From Magicicada septendecula (taxonomy: Eukaryota; Arthropoda; Insecta; Hemiptera; Cicadidae), in NCBI GenBank assembly GCA_034769895.1, contig CM068372.1:434995458-435059457 (forward strand): 64,000 nt of DNA. The letters run 5' to 3'. Below, piece by piece: positions 1-11,159 of this stretch; position 1 is the first letter of the stretch, and each line of letters starts with the position of its first letter. Position numbers and translations under genes: made by a program. The notes under the pieces were generated by a model. It ran no database searches. It saw only the letters and a list, made by a program, of their open reading frames with translations, and was not told the DNA's origin.

Positions 1-48
1 TTATATTTGACTTAATTAAATTGTTATCTTACTGTAATATCATTAAAA

Positions 49-1610
49 TTTATAACGTCTCCTACGTTATAATATCGGGAACCTGTGGTTAATTGGTTCA
101 GGTTAATTACACAGGCTGCCATAGTCTTAACCAACTTCTAAATAAACAAAAATAAGCATTTAGGAGTAATTGAGGAATATTGACAGGGGTTTCTGCAGAT
201 TTATTCACTCAGTTTTGTTGTTTTGTACCATGACATCTCTTTATTACATAATAACATTAATTGGTCTACTTAAAGTTCTCAACATATATGGTTCAACAGA
301 TTACAGTTTACAAGATGATTATATATTTTATTCTTTCAGAAGGGCCCTGAACATAAAGATGTACATAGGTTTAATTTTTCCACGGATCCGGGATTGAATA
401 TAGTATGTTAATAATGGTCACCTCCCCATATACTATCTTGAAATTGTGCCATCTGAAGAATGGATTTTATTTACCTTTTAAAATAATAATGCTTTACAGT
501 TTAAACTTTTACTCTTTTACTACAAATAGTTTTATCAGATTACAGACTACATCTTACATGTAATGTCTGTTTTTTAAAGTCTTAAAGTGTTAGTTAAATT
601 GTCTTTTGTTGGTTATAATTTTAGTATCTCATAACCATGGAAGACTAGCCTCCATGTCACCTGTGGTATCCTGTAGTTGATGCAGATTCGGCTCCTCGGT
701 CCTCGGTGTGTTTCCTGAAGGTCTGTTGTTATCTTAGTATCCGGTGACGGTGAAGTTCCTGACGTGTTAGATCATTCTGGGTCTGGTACTCTCCTCTTAG
801 TTGACTGGTAGTAATATTTCGTTGTTAGAATAATTAATGCAAAAGTTTGTTTCACTGGTATTTACATGATTATTTATTAGTTGAATTTCACCTTATGGTC
901 CTAGTACTGTATTAATTACATAATTTTCTTATTTAAGATTTGGTAGAGATGTCATCGGCGCACAATTTAGTTATTCTTTTACTAGCTTTCAACATATTTA
1001 TCTCTGCGTCGCGATCCAACTATTTAACGATACATTTCGGTTAAGAGTGTACAGAGTGCATATATATATATATATATATTTTAACTGAGATTATTCACTT
1101 GGAAAAACCACAATATTGTCATTGGTGCACATTACTGCTGTGTGCAGCTTACGGCGTGAGCGCTCCATTGCAAGTGGGGTTTGTTTATTGGGGCAGGTAA
1201 AGTAACTTTGCGTCGTTTACGCTTCACCATAAAAGTAGTTCCACATTCCAGTTAATATCTACCGGTTTAATCTTTGACATATTCAATTATACTATGGTAT
1301 CCTTTACTTCGTAATTAATTATTGTATACCTTTATGTTTTTTATATCGAGTGGTAATTTCCTACTTTTATTAGTTTTATTTACGTGTTATTCTGCGTGTT
1401 GATGCTGGTTTCCGCATGTCTAAGCATGGTAAATAATTAAAGGGTGTTTCCTTACCTTTATACTCGCATTCCTCTTGGTTTTAAGCTCTTTATTTATTAT
1501 TATTTCTGTTTTACCTTAGGGATTGAACTTTGTTTAAATGTGCGATTTTCATTTAAACATAAATCTCTCACCTTTTTATTTATTTATTTTTTTTTAATAA
1601 AATCGTCACA
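49..1610 (-). repeat. 3' LTR of the gypsy element (left copy)
   Basis: Near-identical to 11160-12750. It ends, on the plus strand, in ATCGTCACA at 1602-1610, so in element sense it starts TGTGACG. It contains a TA dinucleotide run near 1063-1078 that is longer in the other copy. The 75-codon ORF at 170-397 is repeated in the other LTR and is not a gene. The outer edge near 49 is not confidently placed: only a weak match (TATCTTAC) is shared with the element interior further left. Confidence 0.85.
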
Positions 1611-2171
1611 TACTCCGCCACTTAAAGAAGACACAGGTGTGTGAACGGATGTGTTTTCTACGGGGAATTTTGTCAGAATTGAACTGGTAGTATGCTTGGC
1701 ATTTCTGCATGAAATTCCTCTTACCTTTTAACAATCTCTTCACGAGGTACATTAATCACTCAACTTACTTTTTACTATTATCAAGATATACAACGCCTTA
1801 CAAACTAATGCTTAAAATACGTAAAATTAAAACTTCATGAAACATATAAAACACACAAAATTCTTCTTAATACTATTACTTACGACTACTACCGGTTTTT
1901 TCTTTAGTTTTGTTTTACTCTTGTTATAGAGTTACTCTTCACAGAGCGTGTTTCGCATCACAGTATGGATGTGTTTCCTTTTTTATTCGAAGGTTCCGAT
2001 GAATCGTAGTTGACGAATCATTTTAGTACACTACTTGTTAAGTAATCATTATTTAATTGTTACTTATAGTCGGTGTCAGCTGACTTCTTACTTTTCTCAT
2101 TCTCGTTGAACAGGATCTAAGGTTGATCAGGCCTCATTCCTATTTATATGATTAGGTAATTAAATAGTGAC
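1611..2171 (-). other. Non-coding 3' interior of the gypsy element
   Basis: This stretch lies between the end of integrase and the 3' LTR and has no ORF worth calling. The bases next to the LTR (1611-1631, read on the minus strand) are AAGTGGCGGAGTA, a short purine-rich run that could be the polypurine tract. A similar CTCCGCC sequence recurs at 62712. Confidence 0.5.
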
Positions 2172-3137
2172 TCAATTACTATGTAGCAAATATACTTTTA
2201 ATACCTTTTTTTTGTTTTCTTGCTCACTAGCATTTCTTTCTTCGTGATAATACTTTATCTGGGAAATATGACTTCTACGTACATATTTTTGTGTAGTGGG
2301 TTCATACAGTGCTACTGTTACAGGAGTTAAGTATCTGTAAATTTTGTAAGGGCCACACCATCGGTATGATAGTTTGGAGGTGGTCTTATCAATTGCACTA
2401 CTCGTCGGGTGTGTTCTGTACATCACTAAGTCTCCGACTTGATACTTTACTACTTTATTATTCCGCTCGTGATATTTTCGAGATTTTCTTAAGTTAGCTC
2501 TTAAATTAGCACGAGGTTCGTTCCAGATTTTCTTTATATTTTTACCACTAATTTCGTGGGGTAGTAACTCATGTATTTTCCACTTTGTGGACAATGGGTG
2601 GTTAGGTTTATATTTATACAGTAATTCAAAGGGGGTCGATTTATGTCCTTCATAATAGGCTGAATTGAAGGCAAATTGTATCCAGGATAGGTTCTGGTCC
2701 CAAGATGTATGGTCGTTTGCATGGTAGGGTATTAAAGCAGATTTTAGGTTTCACAAATACCTTTCAGCTATATTACCTTGTGGACGATACTCTGTAATGG
2801 TAATGTGGTCTATACCTAGTTTGAAACACATGTCCTTGAATTCTTTTGACTTAAACTGTGGTCCGTTATCTGACACTAGATGTACTGGTGTACCGAAATC
2901 TTTAAATAATCTATCTTGCAAAATCTTCACGGTTGTCGATGCTAACGCTCACCGCATGGGATACATCCAGACAAATTTGGTGAATGAGTCTACACAAATG
3001 AGTAGCATGGTATTTCCTAATTTAGAACGTGGGTAGGGGCCCGAAAAGTCTAAGTAAATTTTAGAAAAGGGGTAGTGGGAGTTTCCGAGGTTAATTGACC
3101 TATGTGGCTGTTTCTCGCTGGCTTGCTTAGTGCACAC
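2172..3137 (-). pseudogene. Integrase core and C-terminal domain of the gypsy element, broken
   Basis: The minus-strand frame reads LDFSGPYPRSK (first catalytic Asp, about 3050), then SDNGPQF (second Asp), then a Glu in the IAER segment, giving the D,D,E catalytic triad of retroviral-type integrases. The C-terminal part (2172-2594) has the YRWCGPYKI segment typical of the GPY/F module, and no chromodomain follows. In-frame TGA codons at 2949-2951 and 2751-2753 interrupt the core, and a frameshift around 3060-3080 separates it from the zinc-binding part upstream. The product would insert element cDNA into the genome; this copy cannot make a full-length protein. Confidence 0.88.
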
Positions 3138-3988
3138 AACTTACACTGTTTTACAAATCTAGCTATCTCGCTGTTCATATTTTCCCAATGATATTCTTTT
3201 CGAATGCGATGTATCGTTTTATTTATTCCCATATGTGCTCCAATGGTAGAGGAGTGGTAGTATTCCATCAGCATAGGTTTAATAATATCAGGGGCAATTA
3301 TTCTCAAGGATTTTCCATTAGCTATTCTATAACATAATACTCTCTTACTCAATACATATTTTTCTGACTTATTTCCTTTATCTAGCTGTTCTATTATTGT
3401 CTTTAGATGCGGGTCTTGTTGTTGATACTGAGCTATATTAGTAAATGCAAGGGGGAATTCAGTAATTAACATATTAATAATTGGTTTTTCTCTACTCTCC
3501 TTACTTTCGGATGTTTTATTAGGCGGCTGGAACATACGGGACAGTGTATCGGCAACTACATTTTGGGTACCTTGAATATGTTGTACCTTAAATTTGTAAC
3601 AATTTAACCTCAATACCCATCTTCCAATATGACCTAACTGTTTCAGGTGATTTAATAACCAAGATAAGGCTTGATTATCCGTTTCTAACAGGAATTCTTT
3701 ATGTTCTAAAAAGGGTTTGATTTTCTCAAATGCGAATACTATAGCCAAATATTCTAATTCGTATGCGGAGTATTTCTTTTCCTGCTCGGTCAGAGTTCGT
3801 GAAGCATAACTGATCGGTAATCTAGAATTATCTACTTCCTGATATATTACTGCACCTAGGGCTACACTTGAACTGTCTGTCTGCACTACGAACGGTTTAG
3901 TAAAATCAGCTAATTGTAATAGTGGGGGTGAGATTATGCTTTCTTTCAGTTTTTTTGAATGCAGCTTGGTGTTGTTGGGTCCATTCAA
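3050..3988 (-). pseudogene. RNase H and integrase zinc-binding domain, frameshifted
   Basis: The first part shows the RNase H start (FVVQTDSSSVALGAV) and a tethered region with the second acidic residue (ELEYLAI). The second part shows an HHCC integrase zinc finger: His in YYHSS, His in GAHMG, and the CKLC pair. It is one frame out of register with RT upstream because an A run near 3950 carries one extra base, and out of register with the integrase core downstream near 3065. The two shifts cancel, consistent with a single ancestral pol frame. In a living element RNase H degrades the RNA template. Confidence 0.88.
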
Positions 3989-4820
3989 ATTTCGCTCCCT
4001 TTTTTCTTAAAGTGTTCAGCGGTGCTTCTATATCGGCTAGATGAGGAATATACTTGTGGAAGTAATTTATCATTCCCAAAAATCGGGCAGTTCCTTTCGC
4101 ATCTCGCGGTGGTAAAAATTCTCTGATCGCTCGAGTTCGTTCAGGGTCTATGCTTACCTTTCCGTCGGCCTTTACTATGTGACCTAAAAATGAAAATTGT
4201 GTGACAGCAAAATTTACTTTACTGGGGTTTACTGTTAATCCGGCTTTCTTTAATCGGGATAGTACTTCACGTAGATGATTAAGATGTTGGTCCATTGATT
4301 CGCTGTAGATAACTATGTCATCTAGGTAGTGATACACGTATTTAAATTTTATATCGTGAAATATTTTCTCTAACAATCGGCTACATACAGAACTTCCTTG
4401 TGATATTCCGAAGGGTACTCTAGTAAATTGGTACAGGTTGAATGGGATGGCGAATGTGGTTAGACGTTTGGATTCTTCCGATAGTGGTATTTGATGAAAT
4501 GCCTGATTTAGGTCCATTATGGTGAAAACTTTTGCTTTTGTAAAGTAATGGAAAGCACTGTGGATGTCGGGAAGTGGTATGGACTCGAATTCTATCCTTT
4601 TATTTAATTGCCTATAATCCACAACTAGTCTATGTTTATCGTGGCCTTTAGGTACTAAAAACGCAGGTGATGAATAAGGTGAAGTGGAAGGTTCTATGAC
4701 TTCTTGTTCTAATAATTTATTGATTTGATTTCTCATTATTTCCATTTTTGGTGGCGATAATTTGTATGGGTGTAGATGTATCACTTTATTGTCCTCAAGT
4801 TGATCTTGTACTCTATCAGG
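3906..4820 (-). pseudogene. Reverse transcriptase of the gypsy element
   Basis: The minus-strand frame has the gypsy RT motifs in order: SPYSSPAFLVPK, RLVVDYRQLNK, a catalytic Asp in FTIMDLNQAFHQIPL, FTRVPFGISQGS, and YHYLDDIVIYS with the YLDD active site near 4320. Thumb-connection sequence (GMINYFHKYIPHLA) follows. The frame is continuous with protease except for the TAA at 4821-4823, so the upstream part to 4820 belongs to the same polyprotein. The RT frame leaves register at the A run near 3950, just before RNase H. The catalytic residues themselves are intact. Confidence 0.92.
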
Positions 4821-5441
4821 TTAGTTAATCCTAACTTCGGTGTGAGGACGGTGGAAAATTCTTATTAGTTTCTGTATTTTCAGTCTATCTTTACTTTCTA
4901 GATGAGCTAATTCGGACTCGTGGTGTTCTAAGTGTGTTGCAGCTGTTTCAGTATTTTTACTGTTATTTGTTTCATAATCAAAATTATATTTTTGAGTACG
5001 ATCGAATCCAAAATAATACTTCTTATCGTGAATGTCAAGAATTATACCTGTTTTACTGATAAAGTCAGCTCCTAATATTAAATCGGGTCCTAATTCATCG
5101 CATACCAACATTGGAAAATACCACGTTAAATTTTTAATTTTTAGTTTAATCGTGATGCTGAGTTTTATAATTAAGTTTTGTTTGTTAGCTGTAGCGCATT
5201 TGATGTTCACAGTTTGACTGCGTTTAACTAGGTTGTGTTCAGCTAAAGTATCGGCTAGCTGTTGACTGATTAAGCTCCTAGTTGATCCGGAATCTATTAA
5301 TCCAAGAGTGGATGTAACACCAAGGTCTACTTGTATATATGGTAACTGACACTTATTGAACTTGCATTTTGTAATTGCATTACATTTATCGATAAACTTC
5401 TTAACATAGGGGTCTAATTTTCTTTTGTTATTTTTTTTTGT
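4821..5441 (-). pseudogene. Aspartic protease and linker of the gypsy element
   Basis: The open frame begins after a TAA at 5442-5444 with no ATG. It contains GLIDSGSTRSLIS, where D-S-G (5286-5294) is the active-site triad of retropepsin-like proteases, and later a LILGADF segment that matches the flap/ILG region. It is preceded by a C-rich stretch. The frame ends at TAA 4821-4823, after which the same frame runs into RT. The enzyme would cleave the Gag-Pol polyprotein. Whether the stop was fixed in the family or is damage in this copy cannot be told from one copy. Confidence 0.82.
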
Positions 5442-5513
5442 TTAATTCGTATTTTCGGGTTTTACCTGTTTTCACGATGCTGCGGAAGACACAGGATTTC
5501 GGATCTCCCTGCC

Positions 5514-7028
5514 TTACATGTTTTTTGAATAAGCGGGTGGTTGATAATGCTGTTTCTGTTTACAATACTTACTGATGTGTCCAAATTTCCCGCAATTATA
5601 ACATCTTCTTTCTCTACTAGCGGTATCACTGGTATTCTGTTGAGGTCATGGGTTATTCGACTTACCTTGGTTGTGAAAGGTTGCAGGAATTCGCAGTGGT
5701 CGTCTTTCACGCTGTGTTCTTGCATCTGTTACCAGGGGTTGTGTTTCATTCCTACGTTGTACCTGGGGGAGTAACGCACGTCTGTTCTGATCCGAATACC
5801 ATACGTTGGACGAGTGAATACTGCTTTGTTCTAATTCTGCGAATGTGTTTGGCCTATTTATTAGTGCTAAACGAGATCTCTCTTCCGGGGATAATCCTAC
5901 TAAGATTGTATCTACTAACTGTTTTTCGCTCCAGTTTACTTGCAATAATCGGGAAGATTCTCTTATGTCAGCAATATAGTGGGCGAGTCTCTCATGTGCT
6001 CCTTGTACTCGAAGTACGGTGTTTCGTTTGAGCTCCTCATAAATTCCAGTTGGAATGAAATGTTTTATTAGGGTAGTATGAAGTTCTTCTACTGGAAGTT
6101 GTGAGCTTAATGACTCCAGTACATGATCTTTTAATGGTGATTTACATTTGGGTAGAAGGACTTGTAATATTTGCCAATCGTTTAGTTGCTGTAACTCTTT
6201 TATTTGTAGCATGTATTTTATGAAGTTTAATAGTTTGGTGATACTCAATCCATCGGTGTATGGAATTTCTGTTACAATTTTTTCTACCGGATTAGTGATC
6301 TTTCCGTAGAGGTCCGCACTAAAGTTTACGTGAGGTATTGTTCTTGGAGGTCCCGCTTCTGGATTTGTCATTTTAGAGGGTTCTAACGCATACTTATTGG
6401 TGAGATTATGGAGGGCACTGGGAAGTGGGGCTTCCGATATCGTTAGGGTATTCACGTCTCTATTTGGTAGCTGATACTGACTCAGTTCTATTCTTGATAC
6501 AGGGGGTGATTCGAGATTCGCGGTATTGGGTGGGTGTTCTAAGGTAGGAGATTGAACTGGGGAGATACATAATTTCTTTAGAGATTGTTCGATTTCCTCC
6601 ATTCTAAATGAGTCGGACTTCCTTCGCAATTCATTTATTATTGTGGGTAATTGCTGGAGTGCTTCATCAGCAAATTTCTGCACATCGGGTGGGATTACAG
6701 TAACGTTGGGCCAGTTTAATAAATTCTTCATGCGACGGGTCAAATGCTCTATTCTTTGTGTGGTACGCAAGATTACAGCAGGTGATTTTTCGTCGTGGAG
6801 TGTTTGAGATATTAACGTCAATTCCCTATACTTCGCATAACATGTTTCTCTTTCGCTATCATAATCTAGTTCGCTTAATTTACCTAACTGTGCGGGTGTA
6901 TCTGACCTACTTTCGCGTAACGTTTTGCGTAATTCTGCGACCGTTACATTCGCATGAGGTAAACCGCGTAAAAGGGCTTCGTAGCACAGTTCGTCTTTTA
7001 GTAACAAATCAGGGTTAAATTGAGCCAT
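5514..7028 (-). pseudogene. gag of the gypsy element with nucleocapsid zinc knuckle
   Basis: An ATG at 7026-7028 opens a ~460-codon frame with a capsid-like helical region (CA-type segment VEELHTTLIKHFIP, then LKRNTVLRVQGAHERLAHYIADIR). A TGA at 5646-5648 interrupts it; the same frame continues and encodes a CCHC knuckle C-X2-C-X4-H-X4-C at 5562-5603, then ends at TAA 5514-5516. The TGA therefore cuts off the RNA-binding domain. Two more stops (5472, 5442) separate gag from the protease frame. Gag proteins assemble the particle that packages element RNA. The start is chosen because no upstream in-frame ATG exists in the leader. Confidence 0.85.
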
Positions 7029-7774
7029 GTTCCCTGGATGTTAAGTCTTATAAGTACTTACTCTACTAATACTAAAATCTATACTACTCTCTTTTGGTTT
7101 AGTAAAATAACAATTTACTAAATACAATTTAACAATTTTAAATAGCTGAGGAATATTTACATTAGGTTATACGAGGATTGAATCTCGTCACAGAGAGACA
7201 AAGAGGGATTTCATACAGACATAATTTAATTTTAAACATATGGTTGAAATACGTTGTTACTGGGCACGGGATGTCGAACATTTTGTATAACAATAGAGGG
7301 GGGTTGAGTCTATTGTCTAACTCAACGTGGCAGAGGGTGACAAAGGACAGTTTCATACAGGCGTGAACAAGATATTTACCGGTCTGGGTTTGTTGTCAAA
7401 TCGACACGTTGATGAATGAATTTTTGGACAGGCACAGACATGGACTTATTACATTTAAATCTATAAATATCCTTACGTATTTTATATTATGATTCTCTTA
7501 TATAATTACGCGATCTAATGATTCTAAAGCACTCTATACTAATTAATGAGGTTACTTCTCATCATACTATTTCTTATCTTAAATAATTAAGAATTTTATT
7601 ATTTAATCCTTCCCGCGCGAGTTACACCTTTTTTTTTACTCTGTGTATTTTACTTGAACCAAATTAAAGTAAATTGGTTTAGCTATTTTAGCTACCATGT
7701 TAAAGTAACAGAGTGAATAAATCTACAAACAGAACAGAAACATTATTTTAACAAAGCAGTGGCGCATTTTATAT
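7029..7774 (-). other. 5' leader of the gypsy element, left of the hAT
   Basis: Non-coding. Together with 11122-11159 it forms the leader between 5' LTR and gag. A 15-bp motif ATAAAATGCGCCACT (minus strand) occurs once at about 7759-7773 and again next to the LTR at about 11150-11164. No convincing TGG-starting primer-binding site was identified, so the LTR/leader junction stays uncertain. Confidence 0.5.
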
Positions 7775-7782
7775 GTGCCACT
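7775..7782 (+). repeat. hAT target-site duplication, left (GTGCCACT)
   Basis: The octamer GTGCCACT directly precedes the TAGGG terminus at 7783 and is repeated exactly at 11114-11121. Eight bases is the standard hAT duplication length. Confidence 0.95.
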
Positions 7783-7796
7783 TAGGGATTGCAATC

Positions 7797-7890
7797 CGGA
7801 AAACGGACCGGGAATCCGGCGGATCCGGCATCATTAAACCTTTATCGGATCTGGCACCAATATACCGGATCCGGTGACCGGGTCCGGTGT
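7797..7890. promoter_or_regulatory. Left subterminal repeat cluster of the hAT
   Basis: Several variants of GGATCCGG, GGATCTGG and GGGTCCGG on both strands occur within 95 bp, mirrored by a similar cluster near 11027-11095. Clustered subterminal repeats are known transposase-binding sites in hAT elements such as Ac; the role here is inferred. Confidence 0.6.
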
Positions 7891-8115
7891 TAGCAATTTA
7901 TGACAAAATAATAGCGCTGTTGCAAGATTAGGAGCTTTAAATGCGATATACGTGGTGTGTGTGCATGCGTGCGAGTCGTTCGACGCTGAGACGCTCCGCG
8001 CCACTACGCCGCGCAGCCCCCCCTCTCCGCAACACGCCAGCTGATCAGTTCAGTATTATTCGCCTCGCTCGAGACAATAAATATGTGTTTGGTTATGTCG
8101 GTGCTTCGTCAAAAT

Positions 8116-8408
8116 GTAAGTAAATATATATTATTTTTTGGTATTTACGCTAGTAATAGTATCCGTTGAAAAGTGTTTTATTCAAATGGAAATAGACATT
8201 GTTTTTGCTCAATCGACAAATAAATTTTGTTGACTTATGAGTGTGTGAATGATATAAAAGATCATTAAATAAATAAATAATGCTGGATAGTTTACACAAA
8301 TTGTCTGAATTATTAGACTTCGAAATGAATTAAATTGAGTTACGTTACGTATGAACAAAAATTTAAATTAATATTGTAATTAAATATGTTTTTTTTTGTT
8401 TTTTACAG
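8116..8408 (+). other. Probable intron in the 5' UTR of the hAT transposase
   Basis: A strong donor (AAAAT|GTAAGT at 8116) and a pyrimidine-rich acceptor (TTTTTTACAG|G, ending 8408) frame 293 bp. The upstream exon is a GC-rich stretch (about 7940-8115) that contrasts with the AT-rich element. ATGs in it lead to short reading frames that close soon after the splice, so the exon looks untranslated. Confidence 0.5.
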
Positions 8409-8469
8409 GTATTACTCGTAGTATACTAATTTATTATTAGTTTATCCTAGTTTAAAAAAATTATAAAAC

Positions 8470-10505
8470 ATGTCACTTTCAAAAACAAGTCAAAATGAGG
8501 AGGATTATGGTGGGGACAGTGAGAAAACTATATGGCATTATTTAAAAAAAATGAAAAAAGACAAGTCTGTCAACGCCGACGCCGAATGCATATTGTGCTC
8601 AAAGTTAATACAAATAAGTAAAGGTTCTTATAAAGGATTAAGAACACATTTGAGAACAAAGCATTGCATTTGCATTGATCAAAGTTCTGAAAATAGCCAA
8701 TTAAAACGTCCGAATTCTGATTCATTCTCTAAACCATCCACATCAAGAACTGATTCAGATAATATTATTTGTGAGGAAGAAATACCCAAGAAAAAGTCTA
8801 AAACAATAGACAATTATTTTCAAAAGGAAAACTCGATGGAAAAGATGATCTCGAGAATGGTCTGTAAAAATGGTATGCCCTTCAATTTATTTTGTACATC
8901 GCCAGATTTGAGATATTTGTTTAGAAAAAGCGGATTTCAACTTCCTAATTCACCAAATACTATAAGATCTATAGTAACAAATTTCGCAAATACCGTTAAA
9001 GCAGACTTGATAATTGAGTTCGAATATCTTAGGAAACAAGGAAAACGATTCTCTTTGAGTTTTGACGAATGGACTTCCCAAAAAAATCACCGATATTTGA
9101 ACCTAAATTTACACCACAAAGAAAAACACTTTAATCTGGGCTTGATTAGAATCCATGGTTCGTGTACTGCGGAACATACTATCAGTCTAATAAAAAATCG
9201 CTTACAAAGCTTCGGTCTTGATACTGATACTGATATTATTGGCATGAGTACTGACAGCGCAAGTGTTATGGTCAAAATAGGTAAGCTCATGAATTGCTAT
9301 CAACAACTCTGCTTCGCACATGGGTTACAATTAGCTGTGGTCGATGTTTTATATAAAAAAAATGAAGAGAAGGCAGAAAACCGCCTAGCAACAACGTCAA
9401 CAACATCTAATGAATCAGATACAGATACAGATGACGAAGACACAATGAATGATGAAGAACAACTTGAACAAGGGGTTATAGTTACAATAACGGATCCTGG
9501 GGATCCTTATCTTTCTAAGGCGGAAGTAATTCCTAGATTCAATGATATTCTTCAAAAAGTGCGAAAAGTAGTAATGCTGTTCAAAAGGTCGCCTACTAAA
9601 TACGATATGTATCTGCAAAAGTATGTGAAAGAAGATATAGGTAAAGAATTAAGCCTGATGTTGGATTGCCGCACACGTTGGAATAGTCTTCTCTCTATGA
9701 TCGAAAGATTTTATAAGCTGAAAGTGTGTGTCGATAAAGCTTTAATAGATATAGGATCTGACATTAAATTTAGTGACCTTGAATGGTCGAAAATAAAAGA
9801 TTTGATTGACAGTTTGCAGCCATTTAAATTGGCTGTAGAGGCCCTATGCAGAAGAGATTCGACCCTGTTAACTGCTGAAACAACACTAAAATTTGTTTTA
9901 GAGAAGTTGCTCACTCATGACACGGTGTTAAGTAATGAATTATATGAAGCACTATGTACAAGGATTAAAGAACGCCGCACTGTAGTATCAGGAATATTAA
10001 TATATTTACAGAATCCAAAGAAATATCATGAAAATCTAAACGGATCCGATGATACATTTACTATGCCAAAGAAAAAAGTCATACGATTAGAAATGAAAAA
10101 AATCTTAGAGAGAGTTATTCAAGATGATAAGTCTAAAAAAAAGTGGAAGAAATAGTAGACGAGAACGTAGATTCACCATTACTAAAGAAAGATTTGACAT
10201 TACAGGAAGAACTACAATTACAAATCCAGCAAGAATCCACATGTTATAGCATAAATACTAAAAAAGAAAAAGATTTTGATAAAGTACTAAAAAAGGAAAT
10301 GACTGCGTTTGAAAGTGAAGGAGTTCGAGGAGAATACTTATCTACTATTCATGATTATTTGCTGACAATAAAGCCAACAAGTGTAGAAGCTGAAAGGGCT
10401 TTTTCGGCCGCAGGCTATATTTATAGCTCCATTAGAAGTCGACTGGGAGATGACACAATTAATACTATTTGTTTTCTAAGATCCTTCTTTCAAAATCAAA
10501 ATTGA
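8470..10505 (+). pseudogene. hAT transposase, BED-type, one frame break
   Basis: Cut-and-paste transposase acting in the nucleus on the element's own ends. The N-terminal BED finger spans residues ~15-70 (Trp in IWHYLKK, ECILC pair, LRTHLRTKH). The RNase-H-like catalytic core has Asp in SFDEWTS, Asp in GMSTDSA, the conserved CFAHGLQLAV, and RTRWNSLL; the catalytic Glu lies in VEAERAFS in the C-terminal hAT dimerisation domain (IHDYLLTIKPTSVEAERAFS). The main frame runs 8470-10155 and ends in KKKWKK-stop. The dimerisation domain is in the -1 frame from 10143 to 10505. The join is an A8 run (10135-10142). A one-base deletion explains it, but the heptamer A-AAA-AAG at 10137-10143 is also in the right phase for -1 frameshifting. 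The start is the first ATG after the acceptor, with A at -3. Confidence 0.88.
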
Positions 10506-11026
10506 TTTTTTGATAATATATATACTGAAATAATCATTACTTAAAATAATTATTTATCGTAAGTTGACTAAATTAAAGAGCTATAATTATAATACAATAA
10601 AGATTGTGATAATTGTGCTATTCATCAGACAAATTCATCAAATCATGATGGTGTCTGTCATAACTATAAGACTTGTTAGTTAGCATTTTCAAATAAATAC
10701 TTTAATAATTATTGTGATCTCAATTCTCATCTAAGTAAATTACGTAAGGTTAATTAAATTAGATTTTATAAAGTTACTTACTATGAAATTTAGGAAGTGG
10801 AAGATTGAACCACTCGTTACGTTGTTAAAATTTTACTAATTACTTACCCTACACTACTAGATTTTAATTGTTTGCTCGTCTAATCTTAACATTGGAAATA
10901 AAGTTGATTATATATATATATATGTTTTTTTAATAAACTACCTATAATAAGTACAATTACACTCGACTAACTCATTAACAGTTCATTTTGAACCGAAAAG
11001 TGAAAATCATCCTGATTTGATCAATC
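10506..11026 (+). other. 3' UTR and spacer of the hAT
   Basis: AT-rich, non-coding. It holds AATAAA at 10596-10601, a plausible poly(A) signal for the transposase mRNA, and a short TA run near 10911-10922. Confidence 0.55.
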
Positions 11027-11096
11027 CAGCCGGATCTGGCCGGGTCCGGCTGGATCGCTGGGAATCCGGTCGGATCCGGCCGGATTGCAAATGATG
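11027..11096. promoter_or_regulatory. Right subterminal repeat cluster of the hAT
   Basis: Repeats of GCCGGATCTGG, CCGGGTCCGG and CGGATCCGG with alternating orientation, ending at the inverted repeat. Counterpart of the left cluster. Confidence 0.6.
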
Positions 11097-11113
11097 CCGG
11101 ATTGCAATCCCTA

Positions 11114-11121
11114 GTGCCACT
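11114..11121 (+). repeat. hAT target-site duplication, right (GTGCCACT)
   Basis: Exact copy of 7775-7782 immediately after the CCCTA terminus at 11113. Confidence 0.95.
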
Positions 11122-11159
11122 ACGTACACAATTTATCTTACAAAAGCAAAGTGGCGCAT

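Larger units (their letters stand above)
7783..11113 (+). mobile_element. hAT-superfamily DNA transposon, near-complete
   Basis: The 3.33 kb element is bounded by perfect 17-bp inverted repeats (TAGGGATTGCAATCCGG at 7783-7799 and its complement at 11097-11113) and an 8-bp target duplication. Both subterminal regions are dense in short GGATCCGG/CCGGATC-type motifs, likely transposase-binding sites. It encodes one BED-finger hAT transposase, with a probable 5' UTR intron and a polyadenylation signal AATAAA at 10596-10601. It inserted into the leader of the gypsy element, so it is younger than that insertion. The only defect seen is a one-base frame change near 10135-10143. Confidence 0.95.

Noticed and set aside
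170..397. 75-codon ORF repeated at 11304-11531
   Set aside because: It lies inside both LTRs, starts at a non-ATG codon and has no domain; duplication is explained by the LTR pair.
2797..3036. Plus-strand ORF of 79 codons
   Set aside because: Antisense shadow of the integrase core on the minus strand.
5541..6031. Plus-strand ORFs over gag
   Set aside because: Antisense shadows of gag; the minus strand has the capsid and zinc-knuckle motifs.
7941..8123. 60-codon ORF in the GC-rich start of the hAT
   Set aside because: It overlaps the probable untranslated first exon and runs through the splice donor at 8116; no domain.
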